Positions 18,225 to 27,983 of a DNA stretch of 64,000 bases are shown in pieces. The DNA comes from Aurantimonas manganoxydans SI85-9A1. Lineage in GTDB: Bacteria; Pseudomonadota; Alphaproteobacteria; Rhizobiales; Rhizobiaceae. The stretch's first letter is position 1. The number at the start of each line of letters is the position of its first letter. A program made the position numbers and the translations under genes. The DNA is taken from positions 2,023,903 to 2,087,902 of the forward strand of contig NZ_CH672387.1 of NCBI RefSeq assembly GCF_000153465.1. The letters run 5' to 3'. The notes beneath the pieces are model-generated. The model was not told where the DNA came from and did not search any database. It saw only the letters and a list, made by a program, of their open reading frames with translations.

Positions 18225-19025
18225 CTAGCGATCGTTGCGTTCCGGCTCGTAGACGGAGAAGTCCACGAGGGTGCCGAGCACCTGCAGGTAGGCGACGAGC
18301 GCGTCCATCTCTGTGAGACGCTGGTTGTTGCCGTCGAAGGTGCCGACGACCGCCTTGGGGTAGCGGGCGAGAAGGCCGGTCGTGTCGCCGTCGGCATTCG
18401 CCTGGACCGTCAGGTCGGCCCTGGCGTTGTCGATCATCTCGTCGTCGTAGGGCACGCCGACTGCGCGATTGGCGCGCAGGTGACCGGCCGGGTCCCGCAT
18501 GTCGAGATCGGTCGTCGCCAGGAAGCCGTAGGACGGCATCACCGATTCCGGCACGACCGATCGTGGCTTGATCATGTGCTGGACGTGCCATTCGTCGCTG
18601 TAGCGGCCGCCGACACGGGCGAGATCGGGGCCCGTGCGCTTCGACCCCCACTGGAACGGATGGTCGAACATGGATTCGGCCGCGAGGCTGTAATGCCCGT
18701 AGCGCTCGACCTCGTCCCGGAACGGCCGGATCATCTGGCTGTGGCAGGCGTAGCAGCCCTCGCGGATGTAGATGTTGCGCCCGGCGAGCTCGAGCGGCGA
18801 GTAGGGCCGCATGCCCTCCACCTTCTCGATGGTGTTCTCCAGGTAGAACAGCGGCGCGATCTCGACGATGCCGCCGACGCTGACCACCAGGAGGGACAGG
18901 ACGAGAAGCAGCGTGGCGTTGCGTTCGACCCGGCCATGCTTGGCGAGAATGCCCCGGGCGACCGGGTCGGCCTTCACTTCCGGCAGGGCGCCGTCGAGGG
19001 TCGGATGTTCGGTTTTCTTGGTCAT
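18225..19025 (-). CDS. ccoO: cbb3 oxidase subunit II, monohaem cytochrome c
   Basis: A 266-aa protein with an N-terminal membrane helix (about 38-58) and a single haem motif C91-YA-CH in [15 protein letters not shown]. It receives electrons from CcoP and passes them to CcoN. Ten bp downstream of ccoN. Confidence 0.97.
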   Translation of the reverse strand: MTKKTEHPTLDGALPEVKADPVARGILAKHGRVERNATLLLVLSLLVVSVGGIVEIAPLFYLENTIEKVEGMRPYSPLELAGRNIYIREGCYACHSQMIRPFRDEVERYGHYSLAAESMFDHPFQWGSKRTGPDLARVGGRYSDEWHVQHMIKPRSVVPESVMPSYGFLATTDLDMRDPAGHLRANRAVGVPYDDEMIDNARADLTVQANADGDTTGLLARYPKAVVGTFDGNNQRLTEMDALVAYLQVLGTLVDFSVYEPERNDR

Positions 19026-19035
19026 GTCTGGCCCC

Positions 19036-20658
<1,623 letters not shown>

Positions 20659-20759
20659 GTCAGGAACCCCCTCGGTCACAGGCCCGCCGGACGCCGGTTC
20701 GATCAGGCGATCGCAATTGCGGGATGGAGGTGGTGTGGCAGCGGAGAGTGTCCGGCGCT

Positions 20760-20773
20760 TTGATGTCGATCAA
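20760..20773. promoter_or_regulatory. FNR/FixK-type site upstream of ccoN
   Basis: TTGATGTCGATCAA, a second perfect TTGAT-N4-ATCAA palindrome, 101 bp upstream of the ccoN start. With the identical-consensus site ahead of ccoG it would co-induce oxidase and maturation genes at low oxygen. Confidence 0.85.
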
Positions 20774-20950
20774 GCGGGACGGTGGGAGGTGGCGTTGTGC
20801 GCTGGCGGCGGTGTTGCGGGCGCAGACGTGTGAGTTGGGTCGGTGGGCGACACGGCGGTTGCGGGCACCGTTATCGCGGGCGGGCGCAGCGTTCGCCGCG
20901 ACGTGGCGGAGAGCTTGCCCGCGAGGCGGTAGGCGGCTGCCAGGATTTGG

Positions 20951-20976
20951 CATGGGTCCTCGGGTCGAGCCCGAGG
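20951..20976 (+). repeat. REP-like hairpin, copy 1
   Basis: A 26-bp unit beginning CATGGGTCCTCGGGTCGAGC and ending CCGAGG, whose CCTCGGG and CCCGAGG arms form a hairpin. An inverted copy with one mismatch lies at 22526-22551. Similar ATG-GGTCCTCGGGTC-type units are common extragenic repeats in alphaproteobacteria (from general knowledge). Confidence 0.7.
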
Positions 20977-21176
20977 ATGACGACCTTGTTCGGGAGCTTG
21001 GCGCGTAAGCGCACTGGGCGGCGCGTGCTGGCCGATGCCGCGCGGCGGCGATGACGACCTCGACGGTGGCGGTGACGGTGACGCTAGCGGAGCCGGAAGT
21101 CGACGCTGAACAGAACGCAGTTAAAGAGCAGGAACAGAAGCAGAAGCGACCGCAGAGGCGAACGACGGCTGGCCGC

Positions 21177-22497
21177 GGGACTGTCAGGAATTCCGTGTGT
21201 GGGCGGGCGGTTGAACAATTTCAGGCCATGGCCTGTGTGAAGCGCTCACCGTAGAGGATGGCGAACTGCGCTTTGGCCATTGCCCACTCACGAGGCGGCA
21301 TTTTCCACTCCTTCTCCGATTGATTCAAGACCAGGAAGAGAAGCTTCATCGCAGCGTCGTCGGTCGGGAAGTGGCCTCGAGCCCGGACAGCCCTGCGCAG
21401 TTTTGAGTTCAAAGCCTCAATAGCGTTGGTCGTATAGACCATTCTGCGGACCTCCTCGGGGAAGCCATAGAACGGAACGACCTCGGCCCAGGCCCGGCGC
21501 CAGCTCTGCCCAATGGCTGCGTATCGGTGGCCCCATTCGCCTTCCTCAAAGGCCGTCAGGGCCTTCTCGGCTGCCACCGCGTCGGCCGCTCGGTAAATGT
21601 CCTTTAGCGCGGCCGCGACGGCCTTGCGGTCCTTGTAGGACGTGAAGTCGAGGCTGTGGCGCAGGAGATGGACAATACAGGTCTGGACGGTGGCTTCAGG
21701 GAAGACGGCGACGATGGCCTCAGGAAAGCCCTTCAGCCCGTCGACGATGGCAAGCAGGACGTCCTCAACGCCGCGGTGCTTCATCTCGTTCATGACCCGC
21801 AGCCAGAACTTGGCGCCCTCGTTCTGCTCGAGCCAGAGGCCGAGGATTTCCTTGGTGCCGTCGGCGCGCACGCCAAGGGCGATGTGGACCGCCTTGTTTC
21901 TGACGAAGCCTTCGTCGCGGATCTTCACACGCAGAGCATCGAAGAACACGATCGGATAGACCGCCTCCAGTGGCCTGGCCTGCCAGGCGGCGACCTCTTC
22001 CAGAACGGCGTCCGTGACCACCGAAATCAGGTCCGCAGAAACATCGACGCCGTAGAGATCGTGAAGGTGCCCAACAATCTCCCGATTGCTCATTCCCCGG
22101 GCATACATCGAGATGATCTTCTCGTCGAAGCCCGGGAACCGCCGCTGATATTTGGCAATGAGCTGCGGGTCGAAGCTGCCCTGCCGATCCCGCGGCACGG
22201 CAAGATTGAACTTGCCGCTGTCCGTCGTCACGGTCTTGCGGCCGTAGCCATTACGGCCGTTTCCGGCGCCGTTCTCGCCGGCCAGATGGTGATCCATCTC
22301 GGCGTTCAGGGCACGCTCGGCGAATGCCTTCTTCAGGCCGTCGAGCAAACCGCCCGGGTCGAAGGCAGTCTTCGGATCGGCGCCAGACAGAAGCTGGTCG
22401 AGAAGCGCGTCAGGAATGCTGGGTTCTTTGCGGCGGGCCATGGGTCTCTCCTTCGGTCCCATTATGCCCGCTCACACACGGAATTCCTGACAGTCCC
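21177..22497. mobile_element. Complete IS256-family insertion sequence
   Basis: A 1321-bp element with terminal inverted repeats GGGACTGTCAGGAATTCCGT (left) and the matching inverted end at the right, identical over about 26 bp. It is flanked by the 9-bp direct duplication GCTGGCCGC at 21168-21176 and 22498-22506. Intact ends, target duplication and intact transposase indicate a recent, potentially active insertion. Confidence 0.92.
21221..22441 (-). CDS. IS256-family transposase
   Basis: A 406-aa mutator-type DDE transposase with the family blocks VFFDALRVKIRDEG, LAIVDGLKGFPEAI, TCIVHLLRHS and YTTNAIEALNSKLRR (the last holds the catalytic Glu). Full length. Start at 22441 is supported by AAGGAG; an ATG at 22462 is in frame. 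Only moderately related to the second transposase at 46745-47944. Confidence 0.95.
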   Translation of the reverse strand: MARRKEPSIPDALLDQLLSGADPKTAFDPGGLLDGLKKAFAERALNAEMDHHLAGENGAGNGRNGYGRKTVTTDSGKFNLAVPRDRQGSFDPQLIAKYQRRFPGFDEKIISMYARGMSNREIVGHLHDLYGVDVSADLISVVTDAVLEEVAAWQARPLEAVYPIVFFDALRVKIRDEGFVRNKAVHIALGVRADGTKEILGLWLEQNEGAKFWLRVMNEMKHRGVEDVLLAIVDGLKGFPEAIVAVFPEATVQTCIVHLLRHSLDFTSYKDRKAVAAALKDIYRAADAVAAEKALTAFEEGEWGHRYAAIGQSWRRAWAEVVPFYGFPEEVRRMVYTTNAIEALNSKLRRAVRARGHFPTDDAAMKLLFLVLNQSEKEWKMPPREWAMAKAQFAILYGERFTQAMA

Positions 22498-22525
22498 GCT
22501 GGCCGCCACATCCGCCGCGCGTCAA

Positions 22526-22551
22526 CCTCGGGCTTGACCCGAGGACCCATG
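22526..22551 (-). repeat. REP-like hairpin, copy 2 (inverted)
   Basis: Reverse complement of copy 1 at 20951-20976 with 25 of 26 positions identical. Together they form an inverted pair about 250 bp apart once the insertion sequence is removed. Confidence 0.7.
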
Positions 22552-22647
22552 CCTCGACGGTGGCGGTATCAGAGACGCTGCAGAACGGACCTCATCGACG
22601 TGCCGCCACCCGCCGCCGCCCGTCACGCCCCACGGCAGCGCCACGCC

Positions 22648-23070
22648 TCACTCGAACGCCTTGCCGTTCCACTTCACCGAGACCGACTGGCCGCCATGCC
22701 CGTGCATGGAGATGGACAGGCGGCGGCCCGGGCCGATGGTGACGCCGCCGCCGAGCGCCTCGCTGACCTTCTTCAGGAGACCGCCGCGGCGGACATAGAA
22801 GATCACCGAGCAGACCTGCGCGCCGCAGAACCCACTGCGACCGAACCGGCTATCGCTGCAGAAGATCGCGTCATGGGACAGGATGAGGTCCGACTTGCCG
22901 TCGCCGTCGAGGTCGCGCTCGATCACGCCGACCGGATCGATCGTGCCCCGCCCGCCATCGCAGGCCTCGGCGATCTGTTCCTTCACCACCCAGGCCGCCG
23001 CCTTGGTCCGTGCCTCGGCCGGCGACCACACCAGGGCGATGGTCAGGATCGTCAACAAAGCCCTCTTCAT
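22648..23070 (-). CDS. Secreted protein with a DxDGDG calcium-type loop
   Basis: A 140-aa protein with a signal peptide (MKRALLTILTIALVWSPAEA). The mature part contains DLDGDGKSDLILSHD, an EF-hand or FG-GAP-like acidic loop, and four Cys (EACDG, IFCSD, GFCGAQVC), probably disulfide bonded. GGGAGG precedes the start. No family assigned. Confidence 0.72.
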   Translation of the reverse strand: MKRALLTILTIALVWSPAEARTKAAAWVVKEQIAEACDGGRGTIDPVGVIERDLDGDGKSDLILSHDAIFCSDSRFGRSGFCGAQVCSVIFYVRRGGLLKKVSEALGGGVTIGPGRRLSISMHGHGGQSVSVKWNGKAFE

Positions 23071-23308
23071 CTCGACACCTCCCGTTGCGTCATATGACGA
23101 ACCTGCCGGGGGACGCGGCGCAAGGCAAGCAGAGGCGGGCTTCCGGGGGATCCTTCTCATTTTCCTCGACCTGACGGAGCCAGTCGTCCGCGACAGTTCC
23201 TTCAGAGGAGAGTTCGAGACGTCCGTTTTCGATCAAGAGCACCCCAGATAGAGAGGGGACCAAATAGCCTGCTTCTCTGAAAAGCCGGAGATCAACCGGC
23301 GGAAGAGC

Positions 23309-23992
23309 TCACCCCAAGGTATCACCACTCCCGCTCAGCGTCTCGACGCCAGGATTGGCGCTCTTCAGTGCCGCAATGTAATTGCGCGGGAAGAGCAAGT
23401 GGTTGACCGTTTCCAGACCCATGAAGTCAGCGATCTTGTTCGTGAAAGATGAGCAGTTATAGGCGACCGCGTGCCAGAGGGGGCTGCTGCCCTGAAGCTG
23501 CCGAATCCGGCCGAGGATACGCTGATACTCTTCCGGTGTGAGTGCGATGGTCATCTCGTTCTGAAGATACCGGATCTCGGTGTCCCCGTCCGAGAAGCCG
23601 GTCTCGGATGGGACCGGGGCTATATGGCCCATGGAATAGACAGCGTTGCCGCCTGCGGGGTGAAGGCCGGCGATCTCGGTCATGTTCGAGATGAGGACTC
23701 CGCCATTGTCGTAGGGAACGTTGCCGCGCGAATCGAGCTCGCCGAACGCGACGAACGAATGGCCGTAGCTCTCAGCATTGCGGGCACGGAAAGAGATGAA
23801 GTAGGGCTTCGCCAACTGGCCAACGGCGCTTTGCCCCGACCAAGGTGTGAATCGAACCTGCTGATCGATCCCGGCGAAGCTCGTGGCAGGAGCTCCGACC
23901 GTCATGTTCGAATTCGACGAATTCGATGAGCAACCGGCAAAGGCCGCGACCAAGATTGCGATCGCAGTGAATCTTGCAAGAAACTTTGCCAT
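23309..23992 (-). CDS. Secreted lipoprotein of unknown family (paralogue 2)
   Basis: A 227-aa paralogue of the lipoprotein at 6801-7448. Lipobox AAFAGC at about residue 20, then the same ordered blocks YGHSFVAFG, GLHPA, PVPSETG-SDGDTEI and WHAVAYNCSSF. Alignment by eye suggests roughly half of the mature residues are identical, with the His and Cys strictly kept, consistent with a shared active site or fold. Function unknown. Confidence 0.8.
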   Translation of the reverse strand: MAKFLARFTAIAILVAAFAGCSSNSSNSNMTVGAPATSFAGIDQQVRFTPWSGQSAVGQLAKPYFISFRARNAESYGHSFVAFGELDSRGNVPYDNGGVLISNMTEIAGLHPAGGNAVYSMGHIAPVPSETGFSDGDTEIRYLQNEMTIALTPEEYQRILGRIRQLQGSSPLWHAVAYNCSSFTNKIADFMGLETVNHLLFPRNYIAALKSANPGVETLSGSGDTLG

Positions 23993-24382
23993 GTCGGTCG
24001 ATCCCAAACGCGTCGTTGTTCAATCTCTCCGGCATGAGCATTCACGACTGGCTGTGAAGATATGGGGAGAGCTGCAATCCCCTAGGGGCTGACTAAGGCC
24101 TAAGTTGGGTAGGGTCTCGGGAGCGCAGCAAGAGAAGAACGACCTTCCAGGTCACCGCCATTCATTGAGCTCCCGCCCGCCGGCACCGCAGGTGGTGGAA
24201 TGGCCGGCTCGGGATACGGTATCCAAGTCTTAAGCGAGCATCAGGCCTGACTTCGACCCTCGGAGCCGCCGCATCGATGAATTACCCACATGCAGAACCC
24301 ATTTCCGAACTCTTCAGCACTAATGATTTATCCGCCGTGAAACCGGATCATCTCCTGGTTGGGATACGCTGGGCAAGCAAGC
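23993..24382. other. Intergenic region, nothing recognised
   Basis: About 390 bp between the lipoprotein gene and the end of the PAP2 gene. No supported open frame, RNA gene or repeat; it should include the lipoprotein promoter and the PAP2 gene terminator. Confidence 0.45.
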
Positions 24383-24991
24383 TTACGGCTTGTCGACGAG
24401 GGTCCGTCGCAGTGCCGCAGAGAGCCTGTCGATCCGCAGGGCGGCGGAAACAGCTTGTGCGAGACGCTGGACGAATCCGACAAACGGGTCGACGCTCGGA
24501 ACAGTTACGGCAGCGCCGGCCAGGATTCCGACCCCGGCCCCTGTGAGAATGTCGATCGGAAAGTGAATGCCGATCGCCACACGTGACCAGGCGACGAGCA
24601 AGGTCGCCGCGGTCGTGAGCGCTGCGAGCTGGCCCCTTGCGCATAGCGCGAGCGTTGCGGCCACCGCGGCCATGATGGCCACATGATCGCTCGGAAACGA
24701 ACTGTCGCTCGCATGATCGAGCACGTTGCCGGCCAGACCTATCATGAAGGGTCGCGGTTCGAACACGAAGAACGAGACGATCCCCGACACAGCCAAAGCG
24801 ACAGCCGCAGAGATGCACGCCCGGATCCCTGCCTTGCGGTCAGAGACGTCATTCCGGATCCAGAGGCCGATCAATACGATCGGCACGGCGAAGATCACCC
24901 ATTGCGCAGCCCAAGCCTCCAGCGGCGCGAGAGAGGCGGCTGCGAGATCATGAACAGCGCTGTAGATCGAAACGTCGAATGTCGTTGGCAT
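24383..24991 (-). CDS. PAP2-family undecaprenyl-diphosphatase-like phosphatase
   Basis: A 202-aa integral membrane phosphatase with the three PAP2 motifs: FEPRPF near residue 77, SFPSDH near 98 and SRVAIGIHFPID near 135. The PSDH form is typical of BcrC-type undecaprenyl pyrophosphatases. Likely releases phosphate from lipid pyrophosphates at the periplasmic face. It has its own copy of the CTATAC-N6-GTATAG operator 60 bp upstream. Confidence 0.85.
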   Translation of the reverse strand: MPTTFDVSIYSAVHDLAAASLAPLEAWAAQWVIFAVPIVLIGLWIRNDVSDRKAGIRACISAAVALAVSGIVSFFVFEPRPFMIGLAGNVLDHASDSSFPSDHVAIMAAVAATLALCARGQLAALTTAATLLVAWSRVAIGIHFPIDILTGAGVGILAGAAVTVPSVDPFVGFVQRLAQAVSAALRIDRLSAALRRTLVDKP

Positions 24992-25051
24992 GGATCCCTC
25001 ATTGTTTCATGAGGACAATGGCGCGTCAGGATCGCCCGAACGTGGCCGGGA

Positions 25052-25069
25052 CTATACCCTTCGGTATAG
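25052..25069 (-). promoter_or_regulatory. Regulon operator 1 (PAP2 phosphatase)
   Basis: CTATAC-CCTTCG-GTATAG, a perfect 6+6 palindrome, 60 bp upstream of the PAP2 gene at 24991. One of five copies between 25.0 and 33.4 kb. Confidence 0.8.
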
Positions 25070-25165
25070 CGGACGCATTTGCAGTAAGGACGCCTCGTCC
25101 CCGCAGACGGTCCGGTGTGGTGAGATTGGCGCCGTGCGCGACCGCTGCGCTCGCCGCCCCAAACG

Positions 25166-25564
25166 TCAGAGCAACTCCAGGACGCGCAACCAGACGCCGA
25201 CGGCAAGTCCGCCATTTGCAAGCAGCAGGACGAACACGGCGGCCGAGCCGAGATCCTTGGTCTCCCTGGCGAAGGTGCTCCATTCCGGCGACAGGTGATC
25301 GACGATGTGCTCGATTGCAGTGTTGATCGCTTCGGCGGCGAACAGGATCGTGAAGCAGATCGCCTGGGCAAGGATCGCCAGCGCAGACACGCCCGTCAGG
25401 GCATGCAGCAGGAATACGACGAAGGCGACGAGCAATTCGTGACGAAAGGCCTCCTGTCGCCATAGGACGCGCAGGCCGCCTATCGAGTAGCCTGTCGCCG
25501 CGACGACATGGTCGAGGCCGCGCTTCTTCGGCGCCGGGCCGGGAACGGATCTGGTGCGGCTCAT
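25166..25564 (-). CDS. dgkA: Diacylglycerol kinase
   Basis: A 132-aa DgkA-family membrane kinase that phosphorylates diacylglycerol to phosphatidate. Family signatures are EAFRHELL, the active-site block FAAEAINTAIEHIVD and ETKDLGSAAVFVLL. Its start overlaps the eptA stop (ATGA). Diacylglycerol is the by-product of EptA action on phosphatidylethanolamine, so coupling to eptA makes biochemical sense. Confidence 0.95.
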   Translation of the reverse strand: MSRTRSVPGPAPKKRGLDHVVAATGYSIGGLRVLWRQEAFRHELLVAFVVFLLHALTGVSALAILAQAICFTILFAAEAINTAIEHIVDHLSPEWSTFARETKDLGSAAVFVLLLANGGLAVGVWLRVLELL

Positions 25565-27207
25565 GCGCGGGGCTCTTCCGTGTCGTCGCCGGTGTTGCCG
25601 GCGTCCGGATCGCGGCAGGGCGTGGTCAGATCGAGCGCCGGGTCGTAGACCGCCGTCTCGACGTCCATCATGCCGAGCACGGTGTGGAACAGGTTGTCGT
25701 GGCTGAGCGCGTCGCCACTTTCCTCAGCGAGGCAGGCCCGATCGAGCGCCTCGTCGCGCGAGAACCCGTCGGAGAACCAGGCGATCATGGGGACGTGGGT
25801 CTGTTCGACCGGCGCCATGAAATAGGGAGCGGCGTGAAGATAGAGCCCGCTCTCGCCAAGCGATTCGCCATGGTCGGAGACGTAGATCATGGCTGTGTCG
25901 ATCCGGTCTTCGTGCGAGGCCAGCACATCGATGATCTGCGCCAGATTGCGGTCGGTCTGGACGATCGTGTTGTCGTAGGCGTTGGTGAGTTCCTCGGCGG
26001 TGCAGTCGGCCAGTTGGGGCGTCCGGCAATCGGGCACGAACCGTCGCGCTGTCTTATCGTAGCGCTTGTAATAGGCCGGGCCGTGGCTGCCGATCTGGTG
26101 GAGGACGATGACGCTGTCGGTCTTCAGGTCTTCGATGGCAGTCTTCAACCGGTCGACGAGCACGTCGTCCCGGCATTCTCCGCCCTCGCAGTAGCGCGGG
26201 TCGCCTACCTCGGGGAGATACTCGTAGGCGCGGCGGTCAGCGACGCCCTTCGAGCCGGTGTTGTTGTCGAACCAGGATGTCGCGACGCCGGCGTGGTCAA
26301 GGACGTCGAGAAGGTTCTCGGTGGAGTTACTCTTGCTGTCGGAATAGTCGCTCCGCCCATAGACGGAGAACATGCACGGCAGCGACACGGCGGTCATGGT
26401 CCCGCAGCTCTGCACGTTCGAAAAGGCGACGACGTCGCGTTGGGCCAGTTGCGGATTGGTATCGCGATCGTACCCCAGGAGACTGAAGTTCTGGGCCCGG
26501 GCGGTTTCGCCAGCGACGACGACGAGAAGCCTCGGACGCCCACCTGCATTTGCGGGGGCGCGCCGGGCGTCCTCACCCAAAGCCGCCACGACCAGATTGC
26601 GGTCCTTGAATTGCCGATCGACGAGCTTGCCGAAGCCGACGATGGCGCCTGCCGGATTCAGGCTCGCCATCAGGTCCCGATGATTGCGAAAGGTCGCGGC
26701 GAAGGTCGAGAAATTGGCGAAGACGATGGCGAGGACGACCAGAAGAGCTGGCGCGATGAAGGCGGTGTTCCAGCCAGCCTTCGCCAACACGGTGCGATGG
26801 CGCACGCGCACGAGACAGATGGCGAAGGCGGGCAGCACGCCGAAGAGGACGACGTGCAGGAGGAAGTCGGGGGTGATCAGGGCGCCGGCTTCCGCCGGCG
26901 TCGTGACGACGGCGTTCTGGATCATGTCGCGGTCGACGACGATGCCGAAGCTGTCGACGAAATAGGAAGAGACCGCGGCCACGAGGACGAAGAGGATGAA
27001 GACGGGCTTGATGACGTATTTCATCGAAAACATCGTCAGAAGGGATGCGCCGAGAAGGACGATGGCCGCGCCAAAGGCCGCGAAGGCGAAGGAGTGGCCG
27101 TCGAAATAGGTCCATCCCTTGATCCAGAACGCCCGGTTGGCGGTGGCAAGAACGAAGATGGTGACGAGCAAGCTGAGCTGGATGCTGGTCAGGCTGGGGC
27201 GTTTCAT
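25561..27207 (-). CDS. eptA: Lipid A phosphoethanolamine transferase
   Basis: A 548-aa EptA/PmrC-type enzyme: five N-terminal membrane helices (to about residue 165) and a periplasmic sulfatase-fold domain. The nucleophile is T235 in VVAGETARAQNFS; zinc and substrate residues appear in GSHGPAYYKRY and YVSDHGESLGE; paired Cys are present (CGTMTAVSLPC, CEGGEC). It transfers phosphoethanolamine to lipid A, lowering its negative charge and polymyxin binding. No operator directly upstream; probably co-transcribed from the cytochrome b561 promoter, 132 bp away. Confidence 0.94.
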   Translation of the reverse strand: MKRPSLTSIQLSLLVTIFVLATANRAFWIKGWTYFDGHSFAFAAFGAAIVLLGASLLTMFSMKYVIKPVFILFVLVAAVSSYFVDSFGIVVDRDMIQNAVVTTPAEAGALITPDFLLHVVLFGVLPAFAICLVRVRHRTVLAKAGWNTAFIAPALLVVLAIVFANFSTFAATFRNHRDLMASLNPAGAIVGFGKLVDRQFKDRNLVVAALGEDARRAPANAGGRPRLLVVVAGETARAQNFSLLGYDRDTNPQLAQRDVVAFSNVQSCGTMTAVSLPCMFSVYGRSDYSDSKSNSTENLLDVLDHAGVATSWFDNNTGSKGVADRRAYEYLPEVGDPRYCEGGECRDDVLVDRLKTAIEDLKTDSVIVLHQIGSHGPAYYKRYDKTARRFVPDCRTPQLADCTAEELTNAYDNTIVQTDRNLAQIIDVLASHEDRIDTAMIYVSDHGESLGESGLYLHAAPYFMAPVEQTHVPMIAWFSDGFSRDEALDRACLAEESGDALSHDNLFHTVLGMMDVETAVYDPALDLTTPCRDPDAGNTGDDTEEPRA

Positions 27208-27339
27208 CGGCAGAGAGCTTCCGGGGCTGTTTGGCCGGCGGACGGGCCGCGCAGCGTTCGATGTGTGGTGAGAGGGCCGTGAGCCGAGGGCATGCGCAGG
27301 GTGTCATCGGCCCCGGTCGTTTCGCGGCAACGCGACGGG

Positions 27340-27855
27340 TCAGGCCATGTGACGCATGCGGGGCAGCATCCGCTTGAGCGCCCCGGTCCTGAACCAGAAA
27401 TGCTGGGCCAGCGCCCCGACGACATGCAGTCCGATCAGGGCGAGCAGCGGGTTCCAGAGGAAGGTGTGGTAGCCCGCCAGGTCATCGCTGCCGGTGAACC
27501 AGGCGGCGAGGCCGAGGATCGGCATGGCGAGGAGGACTGCGTAAAGCAGGCCGTGAGTGAGCCGGGCGAGCAACGTGGCCCAGGTCGGCTCGTTTTCGGG
27601 ATGCGGTGGGCGTCCGTTGACGAACCGGTCGAGCAGGCGAAGCGCGGCGGCGACCAGCACGAACGTGCCGAAGACGATGTGGGTATAGCCGAGCAGGTTC
27701 GTGATCTGGTCGAGGACCTTGCCCTCGAGTGTGCCGTCCCAGAAATCGACCATGAACTCACCCTCGATCCACTGGGCGACGATCAGAGCGACGATGGACC
27801 AATGGAGGAAGACGTTGAGGGCGGTCCAGTCGGACCGGTCGCGTGTCGCGGCCAT
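27340..27855 (-). CDS. Cytochrome b561 family protein
   Basis: A 171-aa four-helix membrane protein with His in helices (ALNVFLHWSIVALI, GYTHIVFG, RLTHGLLYAVLL, LIGLHVVGALAQHFWF) suited to binding two b haems. Family members move electrons across the membrane, often from quinol to superoxide or other acceptors. It has an operator 74 bp upstream and precedes eptA-dgkA in the same direction. Confidence 0.88.
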   Translation of the reverse strand: MAATRDRSDWTALNVFLHWSIVALIVAQWIEGEFMVDFWDGTLEGKVLDQITNLLGYTHIVFGTFVLVAAALRLLDRFVNGRPPHPENEPTWATLLARLTHGLLYAVLLAMPILGLAAWFTGSDDLAGYHTFLWNPLLALIGLHVVGALAQHFWFRTGALKRMLPRMRHMA

Positions 27856-27929
27856 GATGGTGAGCTCCGGGGAGGCGAACGGGTTTCAATCCGTTCTGCA
27901 ATCGGCAGATGCTCCCGGCATTGCCGAAA

Positions 27930-27947
27930 CTATACGGTTTCGTAATC
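27930..27947 (-). promoter_or_regulatory. Regulon operator 2 (cytochrome b561-eptA-dgkA)
   Basis: CTATAC-GGTTTC-GTAATC, the palindrome with two changed bases in one arm, 74 bp upstream of the cytochrome b561 gene at 27855. Confidence 0.75.
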
Positions 27948-27983
27948 CCGGCAGTTGCAGGGGGCGGGCGAGTCTTGCCCGGC

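Larger units (their letters stand above)
20659..21176. other. Intergenic region: ccoN promoter and repeat-rich sequence
   Basis: Holds the FNR-type site, a REP-like hairpin at 20951-20976 and low-complexity G/C-rich stretches (for example GGTGGCGGTGACGGTGACG near 21065). Open frames here have no ribosome site or recognisable domain. It ends at the target duplication of the insertion sequence. Confidence 0.5.

Noticed and set aside
20782-21054. Possible 90-aa gene between ccoN and the insertion sequence
   Set aside because: Arg/Gly-rich composition, runs through the REP-like hairpin and lacks a start signal.
20951-22551. The inverted 26-bp units as ends of the insertion sequence
   Set aside because: The real ends are the GGGACTGTCAGG repeats with an adjacent 9-bp duplication; the 26-bp units lie outside them and are asymmetrically placed.
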